DNA of 64,000 nucleotides, taken from Chrysosporum bergii ANA360D. Lineage in GTDB: Bacteria; Cyanobacteriota; Cyanobacteriia; Cyanobacteriales; Nostocaceae. Under the pieces are notes generated by a model. The model saw only the letters and a list, made by a program, of their open reading frames with translations. It was not told where the DNA came from and made no database searches. Position 1 is the first letter of the stretch; the number at the start of each line of letters is the position of its first letter. The DNA is taken from assembly GCF_029891735.1 (NCBI RefSeq), contig NZ_JANQDH010000033.1, positions 1-64,000 on the forward strand. Direction: 5' to 3'. Of the stretch, positions 1-7,272 are shown piece after piece. The translations under genes and the position numbers were made by a program.

Positions 1-2
1 GT

Positions 3-1151
3 AACAGAATATTAGGAGAAAAAGCAGAAAATGTGGAAAAAGCCATCGCTGCTTATTCTGCCGCACTTAAAGTTTATACCCCCAGTGCTTTTCCTCAACA
101 ATGGGCAATGACGCAAAATAATCTGGGGAATGCTTACCGTAACAGAATATTAGGAGAAAAAGCCGAGAATGTGGAAAATGCCATCGCTGCTTATTCTGCC
201 GCACTGGAAGTTTATACCCGCAGAGCTTTTCCTGAAGATTGGGCAGGAACGCAATATAATCTGGGGATTGCTTACGGTGAGAGAATATTAGAAGAAAAAG
301 CCGAGAATGTGGAAAATGCCATCGCTGCTTTTTCTGCCGCACTGGAAGTTTATACCCCCAGCGCTTTTCCTCAAGATTGGGCAGGAACGCAATATAATCT
401 GGGGATTGCTTACGGTGAGAGAATATTAGAAGAAAAAGCAGAAAATGTGGAAAATGCCATCGCTGCTTATTCTGCCGCACTGGAAGTTTATACCCCCAGT
501 GCTTTTCCTCAAGATTGGGCAATGACGCAATATAATCTGGGAATTGCTTACTATGAGAGAATATTAGGAGAAAAAGCAGAAAATGTGGAAAATGCCATCG
601 CTGCTTTTTCTACCGCACTGGAAGTTTATACCCCCAGCGCTTTTCCTCAACAATGGGCAGGAACGCAAAATAATCTGGGGAATGCTTACCGTAACAGAAT
701 ATTAGGAGAAAAAGCAGAGAATGTGGAAAATGCCATCGCTGCTTTTTCTGCCGCACTGGAAGTTAGAACCCGTAGCGCTTTTCCTCAGCAATGGGCAATG
801 ACGCAAAATAATCTGGGGAATGCTTACCGTGAGAGAATATTAGGAGAAAAAGCCGAGAATGTGGAAAAAGCCATCGCTGCTTATTCTGCCGCACTGGAAG
901 TTTATACCCCCAGTGCTTTTCCTCAACAATGGGCAGGAACTTTGTTCAATCTCGGTACTTTATACCAAAATGAAAAGAAATTTGATTTAGCTTACAAAAC
1001 TTTTGCTGATGCCATCCCAACAGTAGAATCTTTACGGGGAAAAATTATTTCTGGAGATGAAAGCAAACGTAAACAAGCAGAAGAATGGAATAGGCTTTAT
1101 GTTGGCATGGTGCAAGTGTGCCTAGCCTTGGGGAAAAAACTGAGGCGATAG
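3..1151 (+). CDS. TPR-repeat protein, 5' partial and frameshifted at the 3' end (CHAT-type TPR family)
   Basis: The frame is open from the first bases, so the start lies outside the window. The visible 383 residues hold seven near-identical 46-residue TPR-like units (NLGNAYRNRILGEKAENV, then AIAAYSAALEVYTPSAFPQ), followed by a degenerate TPR and a helical tail (KTFADAIPTVESLRG). TPRs of this kind normally precede a C-terminal CHAT caspase-like protease domain in cyanobacteria and mediate protein-protein contacts; that is family knowledge, and no CHAT domain is visible here. The frame stops at TAG 1149-1151 inside an A-run, but the next frame continues with EAIEYIERSKTRNLNDLM, the usual continuation of this family. 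The gene therefore looks broken rather than naturally ended. TPR identity is secure, CHAT membership is inferred. Confidence 0.85.
   Translation, partial: NRILGEKAENVEKAIAAYSAALKVYTPSAFPQQWAMTQNNLGNAYRNRILGEKAENVENAIAAYSAALEVYTRRAFPEDWAGTQYNLGIAYGERILEEKAENVENAIAAFSAALEVYTPSAFPQDWAGTQYNLGIAYGERILEEKAENVENAIAAYSAALEVYTPSAFPQDWAMTQYNLGIAYYERILGEKAENVENAIAAFSTALEVYTPSAFPQQWAGTQNNLGNAYRNRILGEKAENVENAIAAFSAALEVRTRSAFPQQWAMTQNNLGNAYRERILGEKAENVEKAIAAYSAALEVYTPSAFPQQWAGTLFNLGTLYQNEKKFDLAYKTFADAIPTVESLRGKIISGDESKRKQAEEWNRLYVGMVQVCLALGKKLRR
42..950 (+). repeat. Seven in-frame 138-bp direct repeats within the TPR gene
   Basis: The string GCCATCGCTGCT begins at 42, 180, 318, 456, 594, 732 and 870, exactly 138 bp apart each time with no indels. 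Each copy encodes a 46-residue unit. Copies differ mainly at a few sites (Tyr/Phe, CAACAATGG/CAAGATTGG), which fits recent unequal exchange or gene conversion. Confidence 0.95.
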
Positions 1152-1276
1152 AATATATTGAACGCAGTAAAACCCGCAATTTAAATGACTTGATGTTATT
1201 TAAACTACAGGCTGATATCATTGAGTCAGGGAAGAAATTCCCTGATCTTAAGCTGAAGTGGGTTGAAACCCACTAG
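1139..1276 (+). pseudogene. Out-of-frame continuation of the TPR gene, ended by a dispersed palindromic repeat
   Basis: After the A6 run near 1133-1138 a second frame reads TEAIEYIERSKTRNLNDLM, then FKLQADIIESGKKFPDLKL, to TAG 1276. The first part is the expected family sequence (…ERSKTRNL…). From about 1228 the sequence becomes a palindromic repeat (AGGGAAgaaaTTCCCT and GTGGGTTgAAACCCAC) that is not TPR or CHAT coding. Both a frameshift and a repeat insertion or deletion have therefore removed the C-terminal domain. Confidence 0.7.
1229..1276. repeat. Dispersed palindromic repeat related to the 6620-7266 array
   Basis: GTCAGGGAAGAAATTCCCTG is followed by a short linker and AGCTGAAGTGGGTTGAAACC. 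The reverse complement of the unit at 6700-6750 has the same order: GGGAATAAATTCCCTG, linker, AGCTGAAGTCGGTTAAAACC. It is the same family in inverted orientation, with compensatory changes in the stems. Confidence 0.75.
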
Positions 1277-1427
1277 TTTATGGTTTTGTTATGTGGTTCT
1301 GGTTCTGTAACGCGAGGAAATTAGCCCACAGCCAACAAGTCAGTAGTTTTGGCATATCCACAGATGACGGTGGGAGATTGATAGAATTGAAATATTGGGA
1401 ATTTTCACAACTTAGTCACTGATCATC

Positions 1428-1991
1428 ATGCCTTCTCAAATTACCGTCGAGAAAAAAAAGTTAAAAAATCCGCCTTTACAACTTCACTATCTGGGCGATC
1501 GCGTGCTGCGTCAAGATGCCAAGCGCATTGCCAAACTAGATGATGACATCCGTAAAATAGCACGGGAAATGTTGCAAACTATGTACAGTAGCGATGGTAT
1601 TGGTTTGGCTGCTCCTCAAGTGGGAATTCATAAACAACTCATTGTCATTGATTGCGAACCAGATAACCCGGCTAACCCGCCTCTGATCTTGATTAACCCG
1701 ACGATTAAACAAGTAAGTCGGGAACTGTGCGTTGCCCAAGAAGGGTGTTTAAGTATTCCCAACGTTTACTTAGATGTCAAGCGTCCCGAAGCGGTAGAAA
1801 TTGCCTATAAAGATGAATACGGCCGTCCCCAAACTCTGAAAGCTAATGACTTACTGGCGCGCTGCATTCAACACGAAATGGATCACCTCAAAGGCGTGGT
1901 ATTTGTAGATCGTGTAGAAAATTCCTTGGCTTTGTCCCAGGAGTTATCTAAAAATGGCTTTTCTTATCAAGCCGTGAAACCATTAGTATAA
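1428..1991 (+). CDS. def: Peptide deformylase
   Basis: Removes the N-terminal formyl group from nascent proteins in the cytoplasm. All three family motifs are present: GIGLAAPQVG (residues 57-66), EGCLS (105-109) and QHEMDHLKG (148-156). Metal ligands are Cys107, His149 and His153, and the catalytic Glu is Glu150. At 187 residues the length is normal for cyanobacterial PDF, with a slightly long basic N-terminus (VEKKKLKNP). The ATG at 1428 is the first start in frame. A small membrane protein follows 10 bp after the stop and may be co-transcribed. Confidence 0.97.
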   Translation: MPSQITVEKKKLKNPPLQLHYLGDRVLRQDAKRIAKLDDDIRKIAREMLQTMYSSDGIGLAAPQVGIHKQLIVIDCEPDNPANPPLILINPTIKQVSRELCVAQEGCLSIPNVYLDVKRPEAVEIAYKDEYGRPQTLKANDLLARCIQHEMDHLKGVVFVDRVENSLALSQELSKNGFSYQAVKPLV

Positions 1992-2001
1992 GGTAATAAT
2001 A

Positions 2002-2205
2002 GTGTATTTAACTCCAAAAAGCGGTTTATTTCTGGCTGGTGCTTGCATAACAGCCATCGCCGGCGTTGGTTCAGTGTTTGAACTGAGTTCTGGACAACCT
2101 GATTTAGGTGTTCAAGTAACTACAATTATCCTGGGATTGAGCATTCCCCTCACTGGATTATTTTTCATTGCCGCAGTGAAGGACGCAAGGGCTAACATTA
2201 AATAA
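2002..2205 (+). CDS. Small two-helix membrane protein, unknown function
   Basis: A 67-residue protein starting with GTG at 2002, ten bases after the def stop codon. Two hydrophobic segments are visible, about residues 8-29 (LFLAGACITAIAGVGSVFEL) and 38-58 (TTIILGLSIPLTGLFFIAAV), with a short basic C-terminus (KDARANIK). This suggests a small integral membrane protein. I do not recognise a characterised family. Placement suggests translation with def, though no functional link is implied. Confidence 0.6.
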   Translation: MYLTPKSGLFLAGACITAIAGVGSVFELSSGQPDLGVQVTTIILGLSIPLTGLFFIAAVKDARANIK

Positions 2206-2220
2206 ACATCAGGTAAGTAA

Positions 2221-2275
2221 AAAGGTAAGAAGGTGCAAAAAGTTACAAAAAGTTACAATTCATCCTTCTACCTTT
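2221..2275. terminator. Possible hairpin downstream of def and the small membrane gene
   Basis: AAAGGTAAGAAGG (2221-2233) can pair with CCTTCTACCTTT (2264-2275). The loop is long and holds a direct repeat of AAAAAGTTACA. There is no clean T-run, so termination is only a possibility. Confidence 0.3.
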
Positions 2276-2316
2276 GATCACGTGTTATGACAGCTTGAGT
2301 ACCTGAAATAAAAAAA

Positions 2317-3123
2317 ATGCTCACAGAAACAACTCTAAACTTACACCTATCACAAGGACATCTCAAATTACTAGAGACTTGTCCGCGTAAATTCCAACAC
2401 ACCTATTTAGAAGAACTCAACTCCCCCTCAAACCCTGAACAGCAAGAAAACCAAACTTTAGGTAGTCGCTTTCACCTGCTGATGCAGCAGCGAGAGATGG
2501 GTTTACCAATTGATAGTTTACTGGAAGGGCATATTCAACTGCAAAAGTGGATGTTAAACTTTACTAATGTAGCACCAGAAATTTTAACCCCTACTCAAAA
2601 CCAAAGTTTCCGCGCCAGTGAACATTACCGCACACTGCAACTGCAAAACTATTTACTGACTGTTGTTTATGATTTATTAATTACAGACCGGGAAAAAGCC
2701 CAAATTCTCGACTGGAAAACTTATCCTACACCCCCAAAAGACCACCAATTACAAGAAAATTGGCAAACAAGACTTTACTTATATGTTTTAGCTGAAACTA
2801 GCGCCTATTTACCAGAAAATATTTCCATGACTTACTGGTTTGTTCAATCAGAAGGTCAACCGCCGAATATTAACAATATTAAGTTTAATTACAATACTAC
2901 CCAACACCAGCAAATAGGTAAGAGACTGGATCAACTATTAAATCAACTAACTAACTGGTTGGAAGATTACCAAACTAATCAATTCTTCCCCCAGGTGCGG
3001 GAAAATAGTAAAATATGCAATGATTGTCATTTTGCCCCCCGTTGCCATCGCACCCAAGCTAGGGAAAAATATCACAAGAATTATTTACCTGATTTTGCCA
3101 ACATTCAAGAAGTATCTCTCTGA
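2317..3123 (+). CDS. PD-(D/E)XK nuclease family protein (RecB/AddB-like)
   Basis: A 268-residue protein with RecB-family nuclease features. These are LLETCPRKFQHTYLEEL near the N-terminus (first cluster Cys at about residue 21), GSRFHLLMQQ (the conserved His), VYDLLITD…ILDWKTYPTP (the D…DxK catalytic core) and QTRLYLYVLAE (the QxxxY helix). A C-terminal CNDCHFAPRCHR adds three Cys. Together with the N-terminal Cys this matches the 4Fe-4S arrangement of AddB, Cas4 and related nucleases. Expected activity is DNA exonuclease or processing. It lies 62 bp upstream of recJ, which fits DNA repair. Cas4 is considered unlikely: the length and pattern fit the stand-alone cyanobacterial family, and no cas1/cas2 is in view. 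Confidence 0.85.
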   Translation: MLTETTLNLHLSQGHLKLLETCPRKFQHTYLEELNSPSNPEQQENQTLGSRFHLLMQQREMGLPIDSLLEGHIQLQKWMLNFTNVAPEILTPTQNQSFRASEHYRTLQLQNYLLTVVYDLLITDREKAQILDWKTYPTPPKDHQLQENWQTRLYLYVLAETSAYLPENISMTYWFVQSEGQPPNINNIKFNYNTTQHQQIGKRLDQLLNQLTNWLEDYQTNQFFPQVRENSKICNDCHFAPRCHRTQAREKYHKNYLPDFANIQEVSL

Positions 3124-3185
3124 ACTGGAATAAAGTAAATTACCTCATACTAGGTAGATTGTTTGATATTTTTTGACTTAATTCA

Positions 3186-5519
3186 ATGCAGTGGATTATT
3201 ACAACACCTGAACAACCACCAGACTGGTTTATCCAAATTGTGAAGCAGCATACACCAGAATCAAAGGGATTGTATGCAGCACAGTTATTATGGAAACGGG
3301 GAATTAAAACCAGCCAGCAGTTAGCAGCCTTTGTCAATTATACAAGTTACCAGCCAGCTAGTCCCTTTGAGTTTGACCAAGAAATGCGCCTGGCAGTGGC
3401 AAGGCTGGAACAGGCACGCCATAACCATGATAAAATCGCCATCTGGGGAGACTTTGATGCTGATGGCATCACCGCTACTGCTGTTTTATGGGATGGTTTA
3501 GGGGAGTTTTTTAGTCAAAATACTCAATTAATTTACTACATACCCAATCGCCTCAAAGAGTCCCACGGGCTGAATTATCCAGGTATTGATAACTTACAAA
3601 AACAAGGTTGTAAGTTAATTGTCACTTGTGACACGGGCAGCACTAATATAAGTGAAATTATTTACGCCCAACAGTTGGGTATAGATGTAATAGTTACAGA
3701 CCATCACACCCTACCTGAACAACGCCCACCAGTGACAGCAATTATCAACCCCCGCTATTTGCCAAGTGAACATCAATTATTTCATCTATCTGGGGTGGGT
3801 GTTGCTTATAAGTTAGTGGAAGCCCTTTATTTAACTCTGCCTGACATTCCTAAAAACCCATTAACAGATTTATTAGATTTAGTGGCAGTGGGGTTAATTG
3901 CTGACTTAGTGCAACTGAGTGGAGATTGTCGATATTTAGCGCAGTTGGGTATTCAACGACTGCAAGCAGATTATCAACAACCACCCGCAAAGCGACGACG
4001 GCCAGGGATAGGGCGATTATTACAATTATCCCAGAAAAATGGCGATCGCCCCACAGATATTTCTTTTGGTCTCGGTCCACGGATCAATGCTGTTAGTCGC
4101 ATCCAAGGTGATGCTAGTTTCTGTGTGGAGTTATTAACTAGCCGGGATGTGAAACATTGTGATCAACTAGCAGAAACTACAGAATTGGCCAACACTCGCC
4201 GCAAATCTTTACAAAAAGACATACAAGGGCAAGTAATAGAAAAACTTTCGCAGTTGGACTTATCCACCACTAACGTTATTGTCTTAGCAGATAGGCAATG
4301 GCCCACGGGAGTATTGGGTTTAGTTGCTGGACAAGTAGCCCAAGAAACAGGCCGCCCGACAGTTTTATTAAGTACAGAAGACATTTCCCTAGCCAGGGGT
4401 TCGGCCCGTTCGGTTAACTCTGTAGACTTATACCAACTAGTGAAAAACCAAGCACATCTATTACATAGTTTTGGCGGACATCCCTTTGCTGCGGGTTTAA
4501 GCTTATTACCAGAAAATATTGCCTTATTTACAGATGCTATTAATCAGCAGTTGCGGCAGTCTTTGGGGGGGAAAACCCTCACCCCTACAGTACAAGCAGA
4601 TTTGACAGTTACTGTTGCTGATTTAGGTAAAGAGTTATTTTTAGAACTAAAACTACTGGAACCCTGTGGTATGGGAAACCCTGTACCAAAACTGTTAATT
4701 CAAAATTGCTGGTTTGAAAATTCTCAACAACGTAACCAGCAGGATTGGAAAGGAAAAAAAGTACAGTATATTAAAACTGACTTTGACATTCGGGATGAGT
4801 CTAGGGAAAAAAACTTTCCTGGTGTGTGGTGGGGACATTATCAACATGAATTACCGCCGGGTCGGTGTGATTGTATAGCCGAGTTAGACTATAACCCTGT
4901 GAAAAAACGCCATGAAATCCGACTAATTGCCGTCCGTCCCGCGCAAAACTCCACAGATACCAATACAGAAGCCAGCAACAGTATTTTTATTGATAGGATT
5001 TTAGATTACCGTCGTCAAGAATATTCACCACTTAAAACTCAAGACTCAATACTTTTAATGGAACATTGCCCCACTAACTGGGAAGATGTACGTAAATGTT
5101 TAAAGCAATGTCTGGATTATAACCAAAAACTAGCGATCGCCTGGTCTAAACCCAACCATCAACCACCAGAGGAAATTTGGCTGACCTTAGTTGGTATTGC
5201 CAAATATCTAAGTCGGACAAATCAATCGGTTACTTTGTTCCAACTATTACAAAAACTCAGTATCCGCCTCCAAACTTTATCCCTGGGAATAGAAGCCTTA
5301 CAATCTTTAGGTTTCACAGTAGGTTTCACAGTCACCACCAAAGACGATAATTTTTACATTAATTGGAATAGCAATCACCAACCACCACAAATGAGTAATG
5401 CAGCTGTGGAAAGATTTTTAGCCGCCATTAGTGAAGAACAATTCCAACAAAATTATTTTGCTGAAGTTCCTCTATCCACAATTCAAACCATCCAACATCT
5501 CCCCATACTTTTTTGTTAA
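3186..5519 (+). CDS. recJ: Single-stranded-DNA-specific exonuclease RecJ
   Basis: A 5'-3' ssDNA exonuclease of recombination and mismatch repair. The DHH phosphoesterase motifs are clear: DFDADGITATA (89-99), CDTGS (148-152) and VTDHH (170-174). LLDLVAVGLIADLVQL, GPRINAVSRI and the DHHA1 motif HSFGGHPFAAGLSL follow, then an OB-type region (LLEPCGMGNPVP). At 777 residues it is longer than E. coli RecJ because of a C-terminal extension of about 190 residues, common in cyanobacterial RecJ. The ATG at 3186 is kept because the N-terminus (QWIITTPEQPPDW) is typical. Bases around its stop codon are partly duplicated at 5659-5684. Confidence 0.95.
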   Translation: MQWIITTPEQPPDWFIQIVKQHTPESKGLYAAQLLWKRGIKTSQQLAAFVNYTSYQPASPFEFDQEMRLAVARLEQARHNHDKIAIWGDFDADGITATAVLWDGLGEFFSQNTQLIYYIPNRLKESHGLNYPGIDNLQKQGCKLIVTCDTGSTNISEIIYAQQLGIDVIVTDHHTLPEQRPPVTAIINPRYLPSEHQLFHLSGVGVAYKLVEALYLTLPDIPKNPLTDLLDLVAVGLIADLVQLSGDCRYLAQLGIQRLQADYQQPPAKRRRPGIGRLLQLSQKNGDRPTDISFGLGPRINAVSRIQGDASFCVELLTSRDVKHCDQLAETTELANTRRKSLQKDIQGQVIEKLSQLDLSTTNVIVLADRQWPTGVLGLVAGQVAQETGRPTVLLSTEDISLARGSARSVNSVDLYQLVKNQAHLLHSFGGHPFAAGLSLLPENIALFTDAINQQLRQSLGGKTLTPTVQADLTVTVADLGKELFLELKLLEPCGMGNPVPKLLIQNCWFENSQQRNQQDWKGKKVQYIKTDFDIRDESREKNFPGVWWGHYQHELPPGRCDCIAELDYNPVKKRHEIRLIAVRPAQNSTDTNTEASNSIFIDRILDYRRQEYSPLKTQDSILLMEHCPTNWEDVRKCLKQCLDYNQKLAIAWSKPNHQPPEEIWLTLVGIAKYLSRTNQSVTLFQLLQKLSIRLQTLSLGIEALQSLGFTVGFTVTTKDDNFYINWNSNHQPPQMSNAAVERFLAAISEEQFQQNYFAEVPLSTIQTIQHLPILFC

Positions 5520-5550
5520 CCAAGGTGAGTTAGATGTTTATAGTAGTAGC

Positions 5551-5570
5551 ACACTCTTCTAGAGTGTTTC
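5551..5570 (+). terminator. Hairpin downstream of recJ
   Basis: ACACTCT (5551-5557), TCT loop, AGAGTGT (5561-5567), then TTTC. A short stem about 30 bp after the recJ stop; a plausible weak terminator. Confidence 0.4.
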
Positions 5571-5588
5571 TATGGGGGTATACGGAAA

Positions 5589-5625
5589 GTTCAACACCCC
5601 CAATTCCCCGCAAGGGGATGGACAT
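5589..5625 (+). repeat. Orphan, degenerate CRISPR repeat upstream of the array
   Basis: 37 bases matching the array repeat (GTTCAACACC… CCCGCAAGGGGATGG), except for a base shift between the two C-runs and the ending GGACAT instead of GGAAAC. It shares the GGACAT ending with the terminal repeat at 6606-6642, so it looks like a displaced copy of the array's 3' end. Confidence 0.85.
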
Positions 5626-5684
5626 ACTGGCATATCTAAATCAGCAATTCTGGTGACATTTTTGTTAACTAGGGTGAGTTAGAT
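5626..5684. repeat. Junction scar built from copies of both array flanks
   Basis: CATATCTAAATCAGCAATTC and onward to ACATTT (5632-5662) is identical over 31 bases to 7333-7363, inside the 3' part of the ydcF-like gene. It is followed by TTTTTGTTAACTAGGGTGAG TTAGATG (5659-5684), a near copy (two differences) of the recJ end at 5511-5536. This mosaic records a rearrangement across the CRISPR locus. Confidence 0.8.
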
Positions 5685-6053
5685 GATTTAAGTTAACTAG
5701 TCCTCACGGGCTAACAACATGACAAAATGTAAACTGCACTAAACACTTCAAAACTCCTGAACTCTAACCCCAGTCACTGTTTCACCCATATTAAGAAATG
5801 TAAAGCCAGCCTCAAAACCGTTGCATGGAGCCACAGCTAGCCACAGCCAGTCAAAGAATGTAAATAAAAGTAAAGATATTAAAAAACCCTTGACTTGTTG
5901 GTAAAACCCTGTTATATTGGTTCCATAAGCTGAAAACCAAAACTTCAGCACCCCAGCCACAGCTACGCAAGCAAGATAATACATCTCAAATTCCGTAGTC
6001 TCGTGCAACCGAACCTTGAAAACCAAATACAGCAATAGTTTCCTATAGGTAGG
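5685..6053 (+). promoter_or_regulatory. CRISPR leader region with sigma70-type promoter
   Basis: There is no credible gene here. TTGACT (5890-5895) and TATATT (5913-5918) are separated by exactly 17 bp, about 135 bp upstream of the first repeat, and point into the array. AGCCACAGC occurs three times (about 5829, 5839 and 5958). The array orientation implied by the repeat's 3' GGAAAC and by the decayed last repeat also places the leader on this side. Confidence 0.7.
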
Positions 6054-6642
6054 GTTCAACACCCCAATTCCCCCGCAAGGGGATGGAAACTCTACTTCGC
6101 ACTCTGACCAATCAATTTCATACATTTCATCGTTCAACACCCCAATTCCCCCGCAAGGGGATGGAAACCTTAGTTATTGAATGCTAAGACTACTTGATTA
6201 GGTCTAACAAGTTCAACACCCCAATTCCCCCGCAAGGGGATGGAAACCCTTGTAATGGTTATTGAATTTGAAGTCTTTTGATAACTACAAATAGGTTCAA
6301 CACCCCAATTCCCCCGCAAGGGGATGGAAACCTTATAGTGAGCGTATGCTGACAATATAATGTCATAATTAGTTCAACACCCCAATTCCCCCGCAAGGGG
6401 ATGGAAACCTTTCATTTAGTTGAATAGTAGGTACAATGAATGTTCAACACCCCAATTCCCCCGCAAGGGGATGGAAACTTTTCGATAGAATTTTTAATTC
6501 TATCAAAAAAATTACAGTTTGGTTCAACACCCCAATTCCCCCGCAAGGGGATGGAAACTCAGACCCAAAATCTTCTATCTCGTATTCAAACAATCCACAA
6601 TCTGGGTTCAACACCCCAATTCCCCTGCAAGGGGATGGACAT
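6054..6642 (+). CRISPR. CRISPR array, 8 repeats of 37 bp and 7 spacers
   Basis: Repeats start at 6054, 6132, 6211, 6295, 6372, 6442, 6522 and 6606. The first seven are identical: they begin GTTCAACACCCCAATTC, carry CCCC-GCAA-GGGG (a four-base-pair stem with a GNRA-type loop) and end GGATGGAAAC. Spacers are 41, 42, 47, 40, 33, 43 and 47 bases, all different. The eighth repeat has C-to-T in the stem region and ends GGACAT, marking the leader-distal end. Transcription is therefore left to right. Repeat sequence and variable spacer length recall cyanobacterial type III or I-D arrays, but with no cas genes in the window the type cannot be assigned. Confidence 0.97.
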
Positions 6643-7266
6643 ACCGGCTGGAAGCCGGTGCTACTCACCCTATGCACGTAGGTTCTAAAATTAGTCGGTT
6701 TTAACCGACTTCAGCTATTAGACAGGGAATTTATTCCCTGGCTTCCTCCATTTCCCCGCAAGGGGATGGACATACCGGCTGGAAGCCGGTGCTACTCACC
6801 CTATGCACGTAGGTTCTAAAATTAGTCGGTTTTAACCGACTTCAGCTATTAGACAGGGAATTTATTCCCTGGCTTCCCCCATTTCCCCGCAAGGGGATGG
6901 ACATACCGGCTGGAAGCCGGTGCTACTCACAGTTTTAACCGACTTCAGCTATTAGACAGGGAATTTATTCCCTGGCTTCCTCCATTTCCCCGCAAGGGGA
7001 CGGACATACCGGCTGGAAGCCGGTGCTACTCACCCTATGCACGTAGGTTCTAAAATTAGTCGGTTTTAACCGACTTCAGCTATTAGACAGGGAATTTATT
7101 CCCTGGCTTCCTCCATTTCCCCGCAAGGGGACGGACATACCGGCTGGAAGCCGGTGCTACTCACAGTTTTAACCGACTTCAGCTATTAGACAGGGAATTT
7201 ATTCCCTGGCTTCCCCCAATTCCCTGCAAGGGGATGGACATACCGGCTGGAAGCCGGTGCTACTCA
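6620..7266. repeat. Tandem array of six hairpin-rich units containing the CRISPR repeat's 3' half
   Basis: GGGGAyGGACATACC recurs at 6631, 6762, 6893, 6996, 7127 and 7230, with spacings 131, 131, 103, 131 and 103 bp. A full unit carries five inverted repeats: CCCCGCAAGGGG, ACCGGCTGGAAGCCGGT, CCTATGCACGTAGG, GTCGGTTTTAACCGAC and AGGGAATTTATTCCCT. Short units lack the same 28 bp (the third hairpin and left arm of the fourth). The long-short order implies duplication of a 234-bp pair. The array starts inside the last CRISPR repeat and ends a few bases before the ydcF stop codon. Confidence 0.93.
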
Positions 7267-7272
7267 CGGTCA

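Noticed and set aside
67-522. Minus-strand open frame of 151 codons in the TPR gene
   Set aside because: It is produced by the repeated 138-bp unit read on the other strand; it repeats the same peptide and has no family character.
2317-3123. Cas4 candidate
   Set aside because: It has the RecB-nuclease and Cys-cluster pattern and lies 3 kb from a CRISPR array, but there are no cas1/cas2 neighbours, and the protein is better explained by the stand-alone PD-(D/E)XK family next to recJ.
5748-6140. Minus-strand frame of 130 codons through the CRISPR leader
   Set aside because: It runs into the first repeats (peptides such as EFPSPCGGIGVLNP are CRISPR repeat translated), so it is not a gene.
6170-6704. 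Several small frames across the CRISPR array
   Set aside because: All encode translated CRISPR repeat (NTPIPPQGDGN, VQHPNSPARGWKL).
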